This document shows, in pieces, positions 22,353 to 35,300 of a stretch of 64,000 nucleotides of DNA. The notes beneath the pieces were generated by a model. That model was given only the letters and a program-made list of their open reading frames with translations, was not told the DNA's origin and searched no databases. Position 1 is the stretch's first letter. Each line of letters opens with the position of its first letter. The DNA is from Tetracentron sinense (lineage: Eukaryota; Streptophyta; Magnoliopsida; Trochodendrales; Trochodendraceae). The stretch is taken from positions 27,880,754-27,944,753 of the forward strand of contig CM026570.1 in assembly GCA_015143295.1 (NCBI GenBank), read 5' to 3'. A program made the translations under genes and the position numbers.

Positions 22353-25300
22353 ATCTCCCACTTGCACTCTAAGCCAATTAGATGTAATACCTATCTTCTC
22401 AGTGATGTTTCTCCAACACCAATTGAGACATAACTTAATATGTATGGGTCTGTCATGTCTGCTTTACCACAACTATTGTAGTGATGCAATAGCATTTGCA
22501 ACTCTTGCAAATTTATTATCAATAACCATAGTCTTAAAAGACTAAACAAAAATGATACTGTCCAACAGTCATTTTCTGAAGTTAACTTGCTTCTGCTTTA
22601 CCATTATACAATGCTCCGGACTAATCTGATCAATATCTTATCACATCAACATGTGATGAATATCCGGTCTAGTACAAGCATACTTTCTCAATATATCACA
22701 TATCTAAGAGAAACTGATTCCATTCCATAAAGGTAGAAACTCTTTTCTTGGAATCTTACTTGCACAAAAACATCATTGTTATTGGGAGAATAGCAATATC
22801 ATTTTTCTTTTGTCTTTAAACCATTTAGGACTAAGAAAACATGATGTCAAAGTTTTTGTCATTCATTGCGAAATTGCTAGATCAAATCTAAGAGAAGAAT
22901 AATATTCATACTTCATTCGCAATGAAAAGAATATTATCTTTGCATAGAGCCAAGAAAGTAATTATGCTCCCACTAACCAATTTGCACACAAATGATACTT
23001 TCATTCTTAGATGAAAATCAAACAGTTTGATTACTTCATCAGAATAAAAGTAAGTCCAACTACAGATTCTGAGACCTGTGGGTTCTGGTGTACTATTTAG
23101 GCATAGTGAGAGTAGAGAGTTGATCTCTATCAATTCTCATAGTTATTGGTCTATTGGGCTTCCACTTCTAGAACAATTCTAGATTCAGTTTCTCTACTAG
23201 GAAACTTGTATTCCTGTTTACAAATATCTTTTGTTATCCAGGAATAGAGACTAAATGTCCCTAATGCGAATCCCAAGCTCATCTTCTATCAAATCATATC
23301 CAATAAAATTCGATTTAACAACACCATCATGCTATGATTTGTTGTGGGAATTATCTGAGACAAGATGTAATGAGAGTAAATTATGAAATTTCTATTAAGA
23401 GGTACTCTTCTCAATCATGAAAGACTTACCTAGCTGTTTATTAATTTCAATGCGGAATTCCTTGAACTTTTCAAAGAAGGTAAAATAAAGTTAGCTACCT
23501 CTTAATGGAAGATTCATATAATTATGATCATCTAACTTTTGTCCCATTCCCAAGTAAAAGTTTTATCTACTTAAATTTCTCATTCTCCTTAACAAACATG
23601 CAACTATTGCACTTATGCAAGATCATACCAAGCATTAGGAGCTGGAGGTTCCAACAATTAAGTTGGACTTGATGAGTATACAAGCTGGACAATCCTTCCA
23701 AAGGTTTGTCCTGTATCCAATGACCAATTGCTTCACCATGAAGCACAATCCTTATACTTTCCTTTCTTCTCAAAAGAGCCTTTTTCCATACTACTAGAAT
23801 ACTTTTCCAATAGAAAATCTTGGATTTCTTTCCTTTGCATAAATGCTCGGGATTTTGAAAATCCAATTCTTTTGAACATTTTTGCAAGTAGCATTGAACT
23901 CTTCAAAGGTTCTTAGCCATATGTAACATGTGGGATTTCAGACAATCTAATTTCCTACTTTTTCAACATAACCATATTAAAGGACTGCGGGAGTTTGTCG
24001 AAGATCATATCCTCTAATCCCATAAATTTATTTTAATTTATCTCAGCACCAAGAATTGGGATTTATGAATCCAATGATCTCTATCATATTCTTTGTGACT
24101 GGGTTTCCCTAGTCAACTTGGTGTCCACTTGTCCTTTTATATAGTAAGCTGTCTAGCAACCCTATTGTATTCTGTAAACATCTCATATGAGATTTAATAT
24201 TAATAGTAATAACTTGGGCAATTTTTTAGATGGTAAGCACAAACTTGAGAGTCCTTTTCCATTCCAAACACTTTGAATTGGTCAAGAGATTCTCATTAAA
24301 GTCTTGGTAAGGTGGTTATAGAATGAAATGACAATAAAACATACATCATAATATTTCACACATTATAATATCATTAGATTAGGGCTTTCGATCTTTGATG
24401 ATATTGCTCATCATTCAGTCAAATTTCATAGACCCCTCAATCTATAAAATTAGGAAATATGCTACTTCATATTTCTGATGAGCATTGGGTGCCTTATAAT
24501 ACACATGCAATCTTCCATGCTAGGATAGTACAACACATGCACTACAAGGTGGATAGAAACTATCCATCACTGAACATCTCATGCATAACTCCTTATGTTA
24601 ATCAGTGATTACCAATTTTCTTGTGACCTCCAAGGATAACATGACTGTCACCTGTCAGCCGTCATGGTCCTTGGTTAAGTGAAACCCATTATTCTCGGTT
24701 GTCATATGATCAAGTAGGAATATGCTCCCATGCTAGTTGACACTCCCTATCAGGCCATAAATATTCCTATCTACTATAGAAATAAAACACTAGGAGTTTA
24801 ATTTAGACTGAATTATGTCCGATTCCTGTCAGAGAGAAAGACTCAGGCTAATTAATTCCTAGTCTTATTGATAATGGAAGGTCATAGGGCAACATTATCC
24901 CGTAGGATAGATTAGCCCATTTAATTCACTTAATATTTTTGTTGAGGAAAAACAGAATATTATGAATAAATTATACATCTAATGCATATATCAAAAGTAT
25001 TCACAATATTTATCATTGCATCACATGCATAGAATAATATACAAATATCATCACATGATAATAAATCAAATTTCGTTTTAATTAGATCAAACTAATTCCA
25101 ATGAACTCCCACTAGCCCTAGAAATCTTAATGGATCTAATCCAAGGGTACAAAGGTTATTTTTTTTTAACATCAGTGGGCTTTAGATGGTTCATTCATCC
25201 ATATGATTGACCATTGGTCATACCAAGTACCATGAGCCCAGAATAACAATTATAAAGTGTCCATGTGCATCACTAAAGCTCATAAGTCAAAATGGACTAT

Positions 25301-26733
25301 ATTACCCTTTAATTCTCTACAAATTATTTTTAGCACATTAGGGTTCACTAACCCTAAGCTTAAAAGAAATTATGGGAGTCTTTAAACAACTCTTTAAGAC
25401 CTCTACTAGAGTCTATAAGTGTTACTCAAGCACTTCCCATAATCGTGAATATTATTAGCTTACATCTATGCCAATTAAGGCACAATTATCTCATAATCCT
25501 GTAAGTAACATATTCCACGTAAAAATTTCAACATGGACTAGATGCATTACGTCCAAAAGGGCTATAATAATGTGTTTTATTTAAACACAAACTTTTTATG
25601 TTTCAACAAAACACATATTGTGGGGTTTAATCCAATTATCCAAAATTTACATAAAAACGATAATCACATTATCACAAGGGTTATGGACTTTTCTAAGCAA
25701 CTAAAAGCTATAACAAATCATCAAATGAAATACATAATATAGCCGCACAATGGGTCCACATGATCATGCTATCTTAGAAATCCTACAACTACTCTTGTAG
25801 AACGCCTTCCAAGATTTATTCTCCATGCGATCACCATCATCTTCGATCTTCAATATGATTTCTCTACAGAGAAAAACCAGTAACTCTTAATACTAAGATT
25901 ACATTATATTCAAAATAAGAAACCTTGAAAAACCACCCAAAATAGGGTGCTCAAGGGGAGTACAACTCATAAGAAGAAAGAGAAGAGAATAGAGAGAGAA
26001 GAAGAAGGCATGATCATGGAACCCATCCACCATTCAACAAGAATATATATTAACAATTCATCAACTATGAATAATAACATGGCATGACAAATTACTTAGA
26101 AAGTCCATAACCTCAAGAAACTCTTTCCCATATGATTAAGGTCTCTATTAACATTTAATAGAAAAACCCTAGAGCATAGAAAGCAAGCATGTCTATAATG
26201 AAATCTTAGGGTTTTTAGATCATCATTAAAAGAAAACAATTTTCCTTTAATGCTTGAAAATCATTAAGAGAAACAATTTCTCTGAGATTTAATCTAACCC
26301 TAAAATTCATCCTCACATTCCTCAATCGATAAACAAATAGAAAACACCATATTAAATTCGGCTAGGCTAGGGATCTAATCCCTTCTATATTATTTTGATC
26401 TAATAACTATTAAAAGACCAAAATAAAAATCAACAAATTGCTAATTTTTAATATCACTTTATATTGATTCAAAATCAATAATAGGTGAATTCAAAATTTT
26501 CCATAAGAGCTAACTGCTTTAGGGATTATTTGATTTAACAATTAAATAAAATAATACCCTAAACACTAGAATGTCCATAAAATAATTGATCTCTATCAAT
26601 TAAAATTCACTTGAGATAAGACCCTGTATCTCAACCAATGGCATTTATGTAATTACTTGATTAACTATTAATCAAAAAAAAACTTATAAATACTATGTAG
26701 CTGAAAATTTTGAGCACTTGTAATTGATCCAAA
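22353..26733 (-). mobile_element. Family E internal region, 3' part, non-coding
   Basis: Begins with atctcccactt (22353-22363), the minus-strand polypurine tract. The rest is AT-rich. The longest ORF, 106 aa at 23567-23887, has no recognisable domain and is not credible. The first ~1.25 kb is repeated in inverted form at 1-354 and 5251-6151. I see no copia integrase, reverse transcriptase or RNase H motif in any frame given. Confidence 0.75.
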
Positions 26734-26744
26734 TCAACTACAAT

Positions 26745-29182
26745 TTTTTTATTTTTTTTTGTTTTTTTTGTTATAAAGCCACTCGGAAGGAGTGGGGGGT
26801 TTGGCAGACCCCTACCTGTTTATTAAAGAAGAAAAAATAATGGGGGGGACATAAACCTTACCCCTACAACCGACCACTATAGAGAAGGGGGGGACATAAA
26901 ACCTTACCCCTGCTCGACGACCAAACCAAAGAGGAAGGCCAACCCCTTCCCCTAACACAAATACATGGGAGGACCTAAAATCAAAACCCCAACAAAGACC
27001 GAACTAACTAGAATCTAATATTGAATAAATTAGACCGATCGATGCGAATCAATCCCTTCATTGACGAAGGACAATCCTGAATAGCTCTGAAAATTTTCCT
27101 GTCCTGATACCTGCAAGCTTCTTTGGATAAATAGTCCGCGATCTGGTTGTTTTCTCTGTATGTATGCTGAAAAATAAAATTACACTTACTTTCAGACTAA
27201 TGATATTTTTCCACCAGTTCCAAGCTGTCCAAGGAGGCTTAATGATTCCATTTAGCACTTCAATCATAATTTTTGAGTCACTTTCCACCACAATATTGGT
27301 ATAACCAGATTTTTCACATAATAGACACCCCTCCCAAATTGCTCTAATTTCAGCAATTGAGTTGGTTTCTTGTCCAAAACAATGATAGAAAGCAAACACC
27401 AAATTACCTTGAGAGTCTCGAAGAATTCCCCCACCACCACTAATGTCTGGACGAGCTGCCCCATCTGTGTTGAGTTTATACCAGCCCGGAGAAGGACTTA
27501 ACCATTTGGTAATCAATGGTCTTTTAGTTCTAGGTAAAACCATTTGAATATCAAAAAATTCAGTTAACTCTTTATCCTGCCGACTAAGATTTCTTGTGAA
27601 TGTCCAAATCTTCGCCAAGTCTTTTACCCATTCAAAGATTTTCTTGATGACTGTCCTAAGAGAGCTTTTGTTGTTATCCTACCTTGCCTTGTTCCGAAAT
27701 AGCCAAATCTCCCAACAAATCACCATCGGAAGAATGTTGCACAGATAACCTTTAACTGAGCCCTTTTTACTATTCTGGAAAAATCTCATAATTCGAGTAT
27801 GGATAGTGTCTTCATCAAAACACTGAATATTTAAAACAACCCCCACTTGGTTCCAAATCTTAGAAGCTAAATCACCTTGGCAGAAGATATGAGACAACGA
27901 TTCTCTATTTGGAGTTACACAACATTCACATTTGCTAGACAAAGCAATTCCTTTCGCTTGCACATTTAGATCAACCGGAATAGAGTTATGAAATATTTTC
28001 CATATAATAACCAAAATTTTAGTGGGAATAGCCTTCTTCCATACAAACGCAGCCCAATCAACCTTAGGAGCACTATCACGAATACAATCCCAGCAAGACT
28101 TGGTCGAAAATCTCCCTGAACTTTCTTTTTTCCATATGATACGGTCCTCTTGATTAGTTAAAACCAAGGAATTCTGTAATAATTTTTGATGCATGTCACT
28201 AGGAAGGTAATTTAGCTCCTCGTTTCTCCAAGCTCCATGAACCCACACATCTTTGATAATAGGGAACAAATCTGGATATGCTGAAACCGATTCTATCAAT
28301 GGTTTATCCTCCAGCCATAAATCAAACCAGAAATTTGTATCTTCCCCGTTCCCAATTAGCCATTTGCAATTGAGCAATGTTTTTTTAATCCACCTCCCAA
28401 TGTTTAACCAATTTTTTGGGCCTTTTAGGAAACTTTCAATAATCCATGGGTGATTGTTATTCAAATATTTACTTCTGAAATAAGAGGACCATAAGCTCTT
28501 ATGGGATATAATCTTCCATGCCATTTTCATCCTGAAAGCATCCACAACATCCACCAGTTTCCTTATTCCCAGACCTCCTTCATCATGAGGTTTAGAAATT
28601 TTCTTCCAGGAGACCCAATGAGCTCTATTATTACCCTCGTAATCGTTCCAGAAAAAAGAAGCAAATATTCCTTCAATCCTCTGAATCACTCCTTTCGGAA
28701 TATTGGATCCCATCAACGTATGAATAGGCATAGAGGATAGCACATGCTTCAACAAAATAAGTTTTCCCCCGTTGGACAGCATTTTTCCTTTCCAACCCTC
28801 TATCTTATTTCTGACTTTGATTATAATATAATCATAGTAAACATTCTTCACTCACCCGCAAAAGATGGGGATGCCCAAATACCGAAAAGGGAACGAATCA
28901 ATAGCAATTCCACTACAGGTAACCAGCCTACCACGATCTCTCTCAGATTTTGTATTAGCTACATACATCGTGCTCTTTTGCTTATTAACTTTTTGCCCCG
29001 AAGCTGCTTCATAAGCTGACACAAACTTGAAGAGCTGCTGAATAGATTTTTTCTGTCAATTACAGAAAATAAGCGTATCGTCAGCAAACAATAAATGAGA
29101 TATAGGGATGGCATTTCTGGATGTTCTAAAATAACCAACTTTGCTTGTTTGGAAAATCTTCTTCAAACCTCTGCTCAGAACC
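26745..29182 (-). mobile_element. 5'-truncated L1-type LINE
   Basis: Flanked by an 11-bp direct repeat tcaactacaat (26734-26744 and 29183-29193), as expected of target-primed integration. The 3' end is a T-rich run on the plus strand (26745-26770), i.e. a poly(A) tail on the minus strand. It carries the last part of ORF2: reverse transcriptase from the FADD motif, zf-RVT and RNase H. It is 2438 bp against the 5-7 kb usual for plant L1, so most of the element is missing. It is inserted in family E internal sequence. Confidence 0.92.
27008..29182 (-). pseudogene. LINE ORF2 fragment: end of reverse transcriptase, zf-RVT, RNase H
   Basis: Read 5' to 3' on the minus strand, the fragment opens shortly before LLFADDTLIFC, the catalytic YADD-type motif. 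A TGA follows shortly after and another lies just before 28851. A 390-codon open stretch (27679-28851) follows, with the region after the polymerase (NKIEGWKGKMLSNGGKLILL) and the zf-RVT domain (WKIFHNSIPVDLNVQAKGI, then CECC and SHIFCQG). A TAG at ~27676 separates it from the RNase H domain (27058-27618; NTDGAARPDISGGGGILRDS, AEIRAIWEG, VESDSK). A frameshift near 27185 moves the last RNase H motif (HTYRENNQIADYLSKEA) to the next frame, which ends at 27008-27010. At least three stops and one frameshift make it non-functional. Confidence 0.9.
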
Positions 29183-29193
29183 TCAACTACAAT

Positions 29194-30172
29194 AATTCTG
29201 GTATTATTCCTATATAATTTTTAGGGAACCATAAAAGATATCATAATTAACATTTAATTAAATGATAGCCCGTGGACTCGAAGCAGATAATTAAACAATT
29301 TAATTAAATCTCAGCCCGTGCTCTCGAATCAAATAATTAAACTATTTAATTAATTGATAGCCCATTAAACGATTTAATAGCATCCCATGCTCTCAAATCA
29401 AATAATGGAATTTAGGAAAAATTTGAAAGCCTCTTGGAAAATTAATTTAGAAAACTCCTTTTCCCGCTTTAGATTTTCGGCTCAAGTTTTGACCCTCAAG
29501 ACGATTTATTCTGGAAAAACGTTTTTCACAAAAGTTGTAGATCTTTTCGACGGCTTCGAAAAGATGTATTGACGGACTTAAATCGGACTTACGGTCACAA
29601 AGTTATTGCTGAAATACTGAAACTGTATCGATTCTTCTAATCAAATACAAATCCGAAAATCCATGAATCAATTTTAATCGAAATAAGCTTTAATCTCCAA
29701 GAATGCTTAAGGAAGGGTGTCTAACACCATGAGATTTATTAATTAACATTTAATAAATAAAATCCCATCTATATATGCTAGCCAAAATATCAATGGGTAT
29801 CTAAGTGGTATATATCAAAGGGAAAACTTGCTCTGGGCTCTCTAAAATAAATTAAACAATTTAATTTAATATACTAAAAGGATCTCTAAATCCTTAAAGG
29901 GCTTTAACCAAATTTATATCTCTATATACCTATCCCTAATAGAATTAAGAGAGGTTTTGAAATCATCCAAAACTAAAATTAGTATCACACTAATTTCTAA
30001 GGGCTTGATTACTCCCTCAATAACTAGAGGGGGATCCCTTAAGCCTAATAATGATTATCCAATAATCAAGAATCTAGAAGATTAATTCATTAGGGCTACG
30101 AAAATTCATAGGGGAGGCAATCTTGATATAAATCTTGATTAAACTCAAAAATCAAAGAGAAGCATAGCCAAG
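29194..30172 (-). mobile_element. Family E internal region, 5' part, non-coding
   Basis: AT-rich leader-like sequence between the primer site and the LINE insertion. It holds three imperfect ~50-65-bp repeats (29245-29406; agcccgtg, ctctcgaa, aataattaaac). At ~29480-29610 is a segment with the wording of the shared LTR block (aaaagttgtagatctttt, atcggact, aaagttattgctg). No ORF is credible. Confidence 0.7.
29245..29406. repeat. Three imperfect tandem repeats in the family E leader
   Basis: Units share aattaa, agcccgtg or agcccatt, ctc(g/a)aa and aataattaaac. Each is about 50-65 bp. Confidence 0.65.
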
Positions 30173-30184
30173 GCTCTGATACCA
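30173..30184 (-). other. Primer binding site (iMet tRNA), family E
   Basis: On the minus strand it reads TGGTATCAGAGC, the complement of the plant initiator-Met tRNA 3' end, one base from the 5' LTR. This fixes the element's orientation. Confidence 0.95.
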
Positions 30185-30185
30185 C

Positions 30186-32378
30186 TGAAAGTATGCCTCT
30201 TTTTAATTTTAGAAACACAGTTCTTGGGGGGCATACATCGAATCCCAAGATCTGACTAAGATTCTAATTGATTTTATTCAATGAAGGTAGGAATAACATT
30301 CACCTTTGCGACTTTGAAATTGTTAAGTCAAATCACGTTAGAATAGTACTCGCAAAACTTCATAAGTGTCAAGTCTCCTATCGATTCACACGAACCTTCT
30401 TTTTCCTTTAAAGCTTTCTCCAATGGAAGCTAATGACCTTCCAAATTTCCAGCTCTAGGAATCTTGAATAAAGATCCAATCTTTATTGATCAAGAACCTT
30501 TCTTGATGAACAAGATGAATTCTTTCTTTTCCTCAAGATCCAATCAAGAAGACAAAAGAAGAGAGAGATGGGTGTGACCGTACACCTCAAGGAGAGAGAG
30601 GGGAGGGCGTGAGGTTTGAGGAGAGGGGAGAAATTTCCAAATCTGGAAATTCTGGAAAATTCAAGAATGCCTAAAGCCTTGGACGTCCATCCCTTTTATA
30701 GGCTTCATTGGTTTCTTGCAACCAAAGTTTCCTAATCCTTATCCAATAAGGATTCCTCAATTAGTCTCTTCTTCTTGATTTCTCCTAATCCAATTAGGAT
30801 TAATCATTAATAGAAACTAACCTTATCCATTAGTGTCCAACTAATCTTATCCTTATCCTAATCCAATTAGGATTCCTTGATTAGCAAGAAACTAATAGAA
30901 TCATTGTCCAACAACGAATCTTTAATTAGTAATTAACTCTAACTAATTAACTAACCTTATCCAATAAGGATATTAGTTATTAGAAACTAATTAAATAAAT
31001 AATAACAATTCTTATTTCCTCCTTGAAGTGGGCGTCCCACCCTAGGTGGGTCCCACTCCATACGCCCAAAGGGTTTCCAAACCCCTATTGGTCACTTGAA
31101 TTATTCTTTTATAATAATTCCCAATGGGTCCTACCCATTTGGTTTTTCACATCTAATGTGATTCCACCTTTTAGAGCTTCACTATACCATATAGTGATTA
31201 CTTAGAGAAATTAATTAATTTAATTATAAATTAAATTAAATACATTAAGAAGGTCCTTGTGTGTGGGATCTAAAGGGATCTCCTATTTCCGGTTGTGAGA
31301 CCAAGTACTTCACCTTTTTGGTTGAAGCATTGTTACTAGGAAACACCATTCCTAAAACTCCATTAGGATCATAGAATGTTATCTAAGTCCCTGGACTTCC
31401 ACCAATCACAATTAATGTCCATTAACACAATGTGATTAGCCTCCAGAAATTAGAGAATTGCGTGTAAGTACCATCTCACAATATATTTACAAATAAATCC
31501 TTCCACATTCCGATATCACTTGTAAGCTTCCGGGATTTGAACAATTCCACTGTCTTAGTCCCTAGCTTATGAATAGAACCTTTCTCATGATTACTTTTTC
31601 AATGAACTGAACCTCCAAAACACTTTTGAAGAAATATTAGAAAAGAACTGACATATATATTTATATATATTTTTCCATATTAAAAATATCAACTTCGATA
31701 AAGACCGTTTTACCGAAAAACACCAGTACTGGATTTAATAGTTTAGTTCAACAAGTATCACCTTGATATCATTATCTCCAATTAAGGATTTGTGGATTCC
31801 TTATTGAGTGTTTACACACTTCTCCAAACATTGTGTACATGACCCAACGTACCCGGAGTTAGTCCTGTGTATTGAACATTGCCGATTGGCACATCAAAGC
31901 CATATAGACAAATGTCTGAGAAGATGTTAACCTCTCAGGTCTAAGGACAATTTGTCAAATGGATAACCCTAATACAATCTGACAGTGTATTCCATAGGGT
32001 ATCCACTAGTGACCCTGTTCAATATTATGTACTTGCTACATTTACTCACATGTTAGTCAAGAGTCACCACTCTCTGTGAATGAGATTCATCACACTATCT
32101 CATAGAACTACACATGTGCAAGCCATGATGAAGTACGGTGCCCAACCAGTACTCTAGAGGCTTCGAACAATATTAGGTTTAAAAGGAACCGGAAAATCAT
32201 ATCTCCTCGCAACCTTTGCATGATTTTCCTACAATGTTACCTATGGAACTTTATGTCTTCATCATATAAGACAGTAATTAATATAAATACCCTTTATAGT
32301 TGGTTGTGTGAGTATGATGCTTATCTAATCAACATAGAAAAGTCTCTTATTGGCTTTTGAGGGCATATATGTCCAACA
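30186..32378 (-). mobile_element. Family E 5' LTR
   Basis: Runs from tgaaagtatg to gtccaaca on the plus strand, 2193 bp, uninterrupted. It is the reference copy for this family and shows the empty sites of both the LTR-B and the hAT insertions. A TATA box lies at 30693-30702 (minus strand). Confidence 0.95.
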
Positions 32379-32383
32379 ACATC

Positions 32384-35300
32384 AACACTTAGGATATATT
32401 GAAATACACGCGTTAGAAAAAATGGGATTGAAATCCGACATCCGATTTGGATTTGTTGGAAGGTGATAGGTTTAGGCCAAAGCATAATTGAGAAACATGG
32501 ATTCCGGCCTTCTTGGTGCCCAAATCGGGCACACAGCCTCAGAATCGCTCGAACCCGACTCCAACACTTATGATATATTAAAATACATGCGTTAGAAGAA
32601 ACAACATCAAAATCCGACCCCCGATTCGAATTTGATGGGTGTTTGTTGGTTTAGGCCGAAGAATAGTTCAGATTCATGCATGGATTTTGGCTTTCTCGGT
32701 GCCCAAATCAGCAAATCGCCTTGGATTCCATCGAAACCAAATCCAACACTTAGGGTATACTGAAATGCATGCACTAGAAGAAACGGGATTGAAATTCGAC
32801 CCCTGGTTTTGATTTGGTGGAAGGTGGTAGGTTTAGACCAAAGCAAACTTGGGAAACATAGATTTCGGCCTTCTCGGTTTCCAAATCTGGCACGCGGCCT
32901 CGGAATCGCACAAAACCGACTCCAACACTTAGAATATATTAAATTACATGCCCTAGAATAAATAGGATCGAAATCTGACTCTAGGTTGGATTTGGTAGAA
33001 GGTGTTTCGTTTAGGCTAAAGCATACTTGGGAAACATAGATTTCGGCCTTCTTGGTGCCTGAATCGGGCACACGGCCTCCGAATCGCTCGAAATCGACTC
33101 TAACAGTTAGGATATATTAAAATACATGCGTTAGAAGAAACGACATCAAAATCCGACCCCCGGTTCGGATTTGGTGGGCATTTGTTGGTTTAGGCCAAAG
33201 TATAATTTTGAAACATGCATAGATTTCGGCTTTCTCGGTGCCCTAATCGAGGAACCAACCTCGGATTCCCTCGAAACCAAATCCAATACTTAGGATATAC
33301 TAAAATGCATGTGCTAGAAGCAACAGGATCAAAATCCGACCCCTGGTTTGGATTTGGTGGAAGGTGGTAGGTTTACACCAAAGCATACTTGAGAAACATG
33401 GATTTCGGCCTTCTCGATGCCCAAATGGTGCAAACGGCCTCAGATTCCCATGAAACCAACTCCAACACTTAGGATATTTTGAAATACACGTACTAGAAGA
33501 AATGGAATTGAAATCTGACCCCCGATTTGGATTTGGTGGAAGGTGGTAGGTTTAGGGCAAAGCATATTTGAGAAACATGGATTTCGGCCTTCTCGGTGTC
33601 CAAATAGGGCACACAGCATCGGAATCGCTAGAAACCGACTCCAACACTTATGATATATTTAAATACATGCATTAGAAGAAACTGCATCGAAATCTGACCC
33701 CCGGTTTGGATTTGATGGGTGTTTGTTGGTTTAGGCCGAAGTATAGTTTAGATTCATGCATGGATTTCGGCTTTCTCGGTGCCCACATCGGCAAATGGCC
33801 TCGGATTCCAATGAAACCAAATCCAACACTTAGGGTATATTAAAATGCATGCACTAGAAGAAACGGGATCGAAATTTGACCCCCGGTTTTGATTTCGTGG
33901 AAGGAGGTAGGTTTAGGCCAAAGTAAACTTGAGAAACATAGATTTTGGCCGTCTCGGTTCCCAAATCTGGCATGCGGCCTCAGAATCACTGAAAACTGAC
34001 TCCAACACTTAGGAATATTAAATTACATGTGCTCGGAGAAACAAGATCAAAATCTGACCCCTGGTTTGGATTTGGTGGAAGGTGTTAGGTTTAGACTAAA
34101 GCATACTTGAGAAACATGGATTTCGGCCTTCTCGGTGCCTAAATCGGTTACACGGCCTCCGAATCGCTCGAAACCGACTCTAACACTTAGGATATATTAA
34201 AATACATGTGTTAAAATAAATGACATCGAAATCTGCCCCACAATTCAGATTTGGTGGGCGTTTGTTGGGTTAGGCCGAAGTATACTTTTGAAACATGCAT
34301 GGATTTCGTCTTTCTCGGTGCCCTAATCAGGCAACCGACTTTGGATTCCCTCGAAACCAAATCTAATACTTAGGATATACTAAAATGCATGCGCTAGAAG
34401 AAACAGAATCGAAATCCGACACCTGAATTGGATTTGGTGGAAGGTGGTAGGTTTACGCCAAAGCATACTTAAGAAATATGGATTACGGACTTCTCGGTGC
34501 CCATTTCATGCAAACGGCCTCAGATTCCCATGAAACCAACTCCAACACTTAGGATATATTGAAATACATGCACTAGAAGAAACAGAATTGAAATTCGACC
34601 CCCGATTTGGATTTGGTGGAAGGTGGTAGGTTTAGGGCAAAGCATATTTGAGAAACATGGATTTCGGCCTTTTTGGTGTCCAAATAGGGCACACAGCATC
34701 GGAATCGCTCGAAACTGACTCCAACACTTATGATATATTTAAATACACACGTTAAAAAAAACTGCAACGAAATCCGACACCCGGTTTGGATTTGATGGGT
34801 GTTTGTTGGTTTAGGCCGAAGTATAGTTTAGATTCATGCATGGATTTCGGCTTTCTCGGTGCCCAAATCGGCAAATGGCCTCAGATTCTAACGAAACCAA
34901 ATCTAATAGTTAGGGTATATTGAAATGCTTGCACTAGAAGAAACGAGATCGAAATTTGACCTTCGGCTTTGATTTGGTGGAAGGAGGTAGGTTTAGGCTA
35001 AAGCAAACTTGAGAAACATAGATTTTGGCCGTCTCGGTTCCCAAATCTGACATACGGCCTCAGAATCGCTCAAAACCAACTCTAACACTTAAGATATATT
35101 AAATTACACGGGCTATAGGAAACAAGATTGAAATCTGACCCCTGGTTTGGATTTGGTGGAAGGTGATAGGTTTAGATTAAAGCATACTTGAGAAACATGG
35201 ATTTCGGCCTTCTCGGTGCCTAAATCGGTTACACGGCCTCCGAATCGCTCGAAACCGACTTTAACACTTAGGATATATTAAAATCATGTGTTAGAATAAA

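Larger units (their letters stand above)
17682..32378 (-). mobile_element. Complete family E LTR retrotransposon (copia-like, non-coding)
   Basis: Flanked by a perfect 5-bp duplication acatc (17677-17681 and 32379-32383) within satellite. In element orientation (minus strand) it has a 5' LTR (30186-32378), an iMet primer site (30173-30184), an internal region, a polypurine tract (22353-22363) and a 3' LTR (17682-22352). It spans 14.7 kb; without the nested solo LTR-B and LINE it is about 9.8 kb. The internal region has no recognisable gag or pol, so it fits a large retrotransposon derivative mobilised in trans. The copia-like assignment rests only on the polypurine tract and LTR start, so it is tentative. 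The two LTRs differ at visible positions (I estimate a few percent), so the insertion is not recent. Confidence 0.9.

Noticed and set aside
22194..22545. 73-79-aa ORFs also found at 5959-6310 and thus apparently conserved
   Set aside because: Conservation is that of the family E LTR/internal DNA itself; frames are short, overlap each other and carry no domain.
23567..23887. 106-aa minus-strand ORF as a possible family E protein
   Set aside because: No recognisable motif, and isolated in AT-rich sequence.
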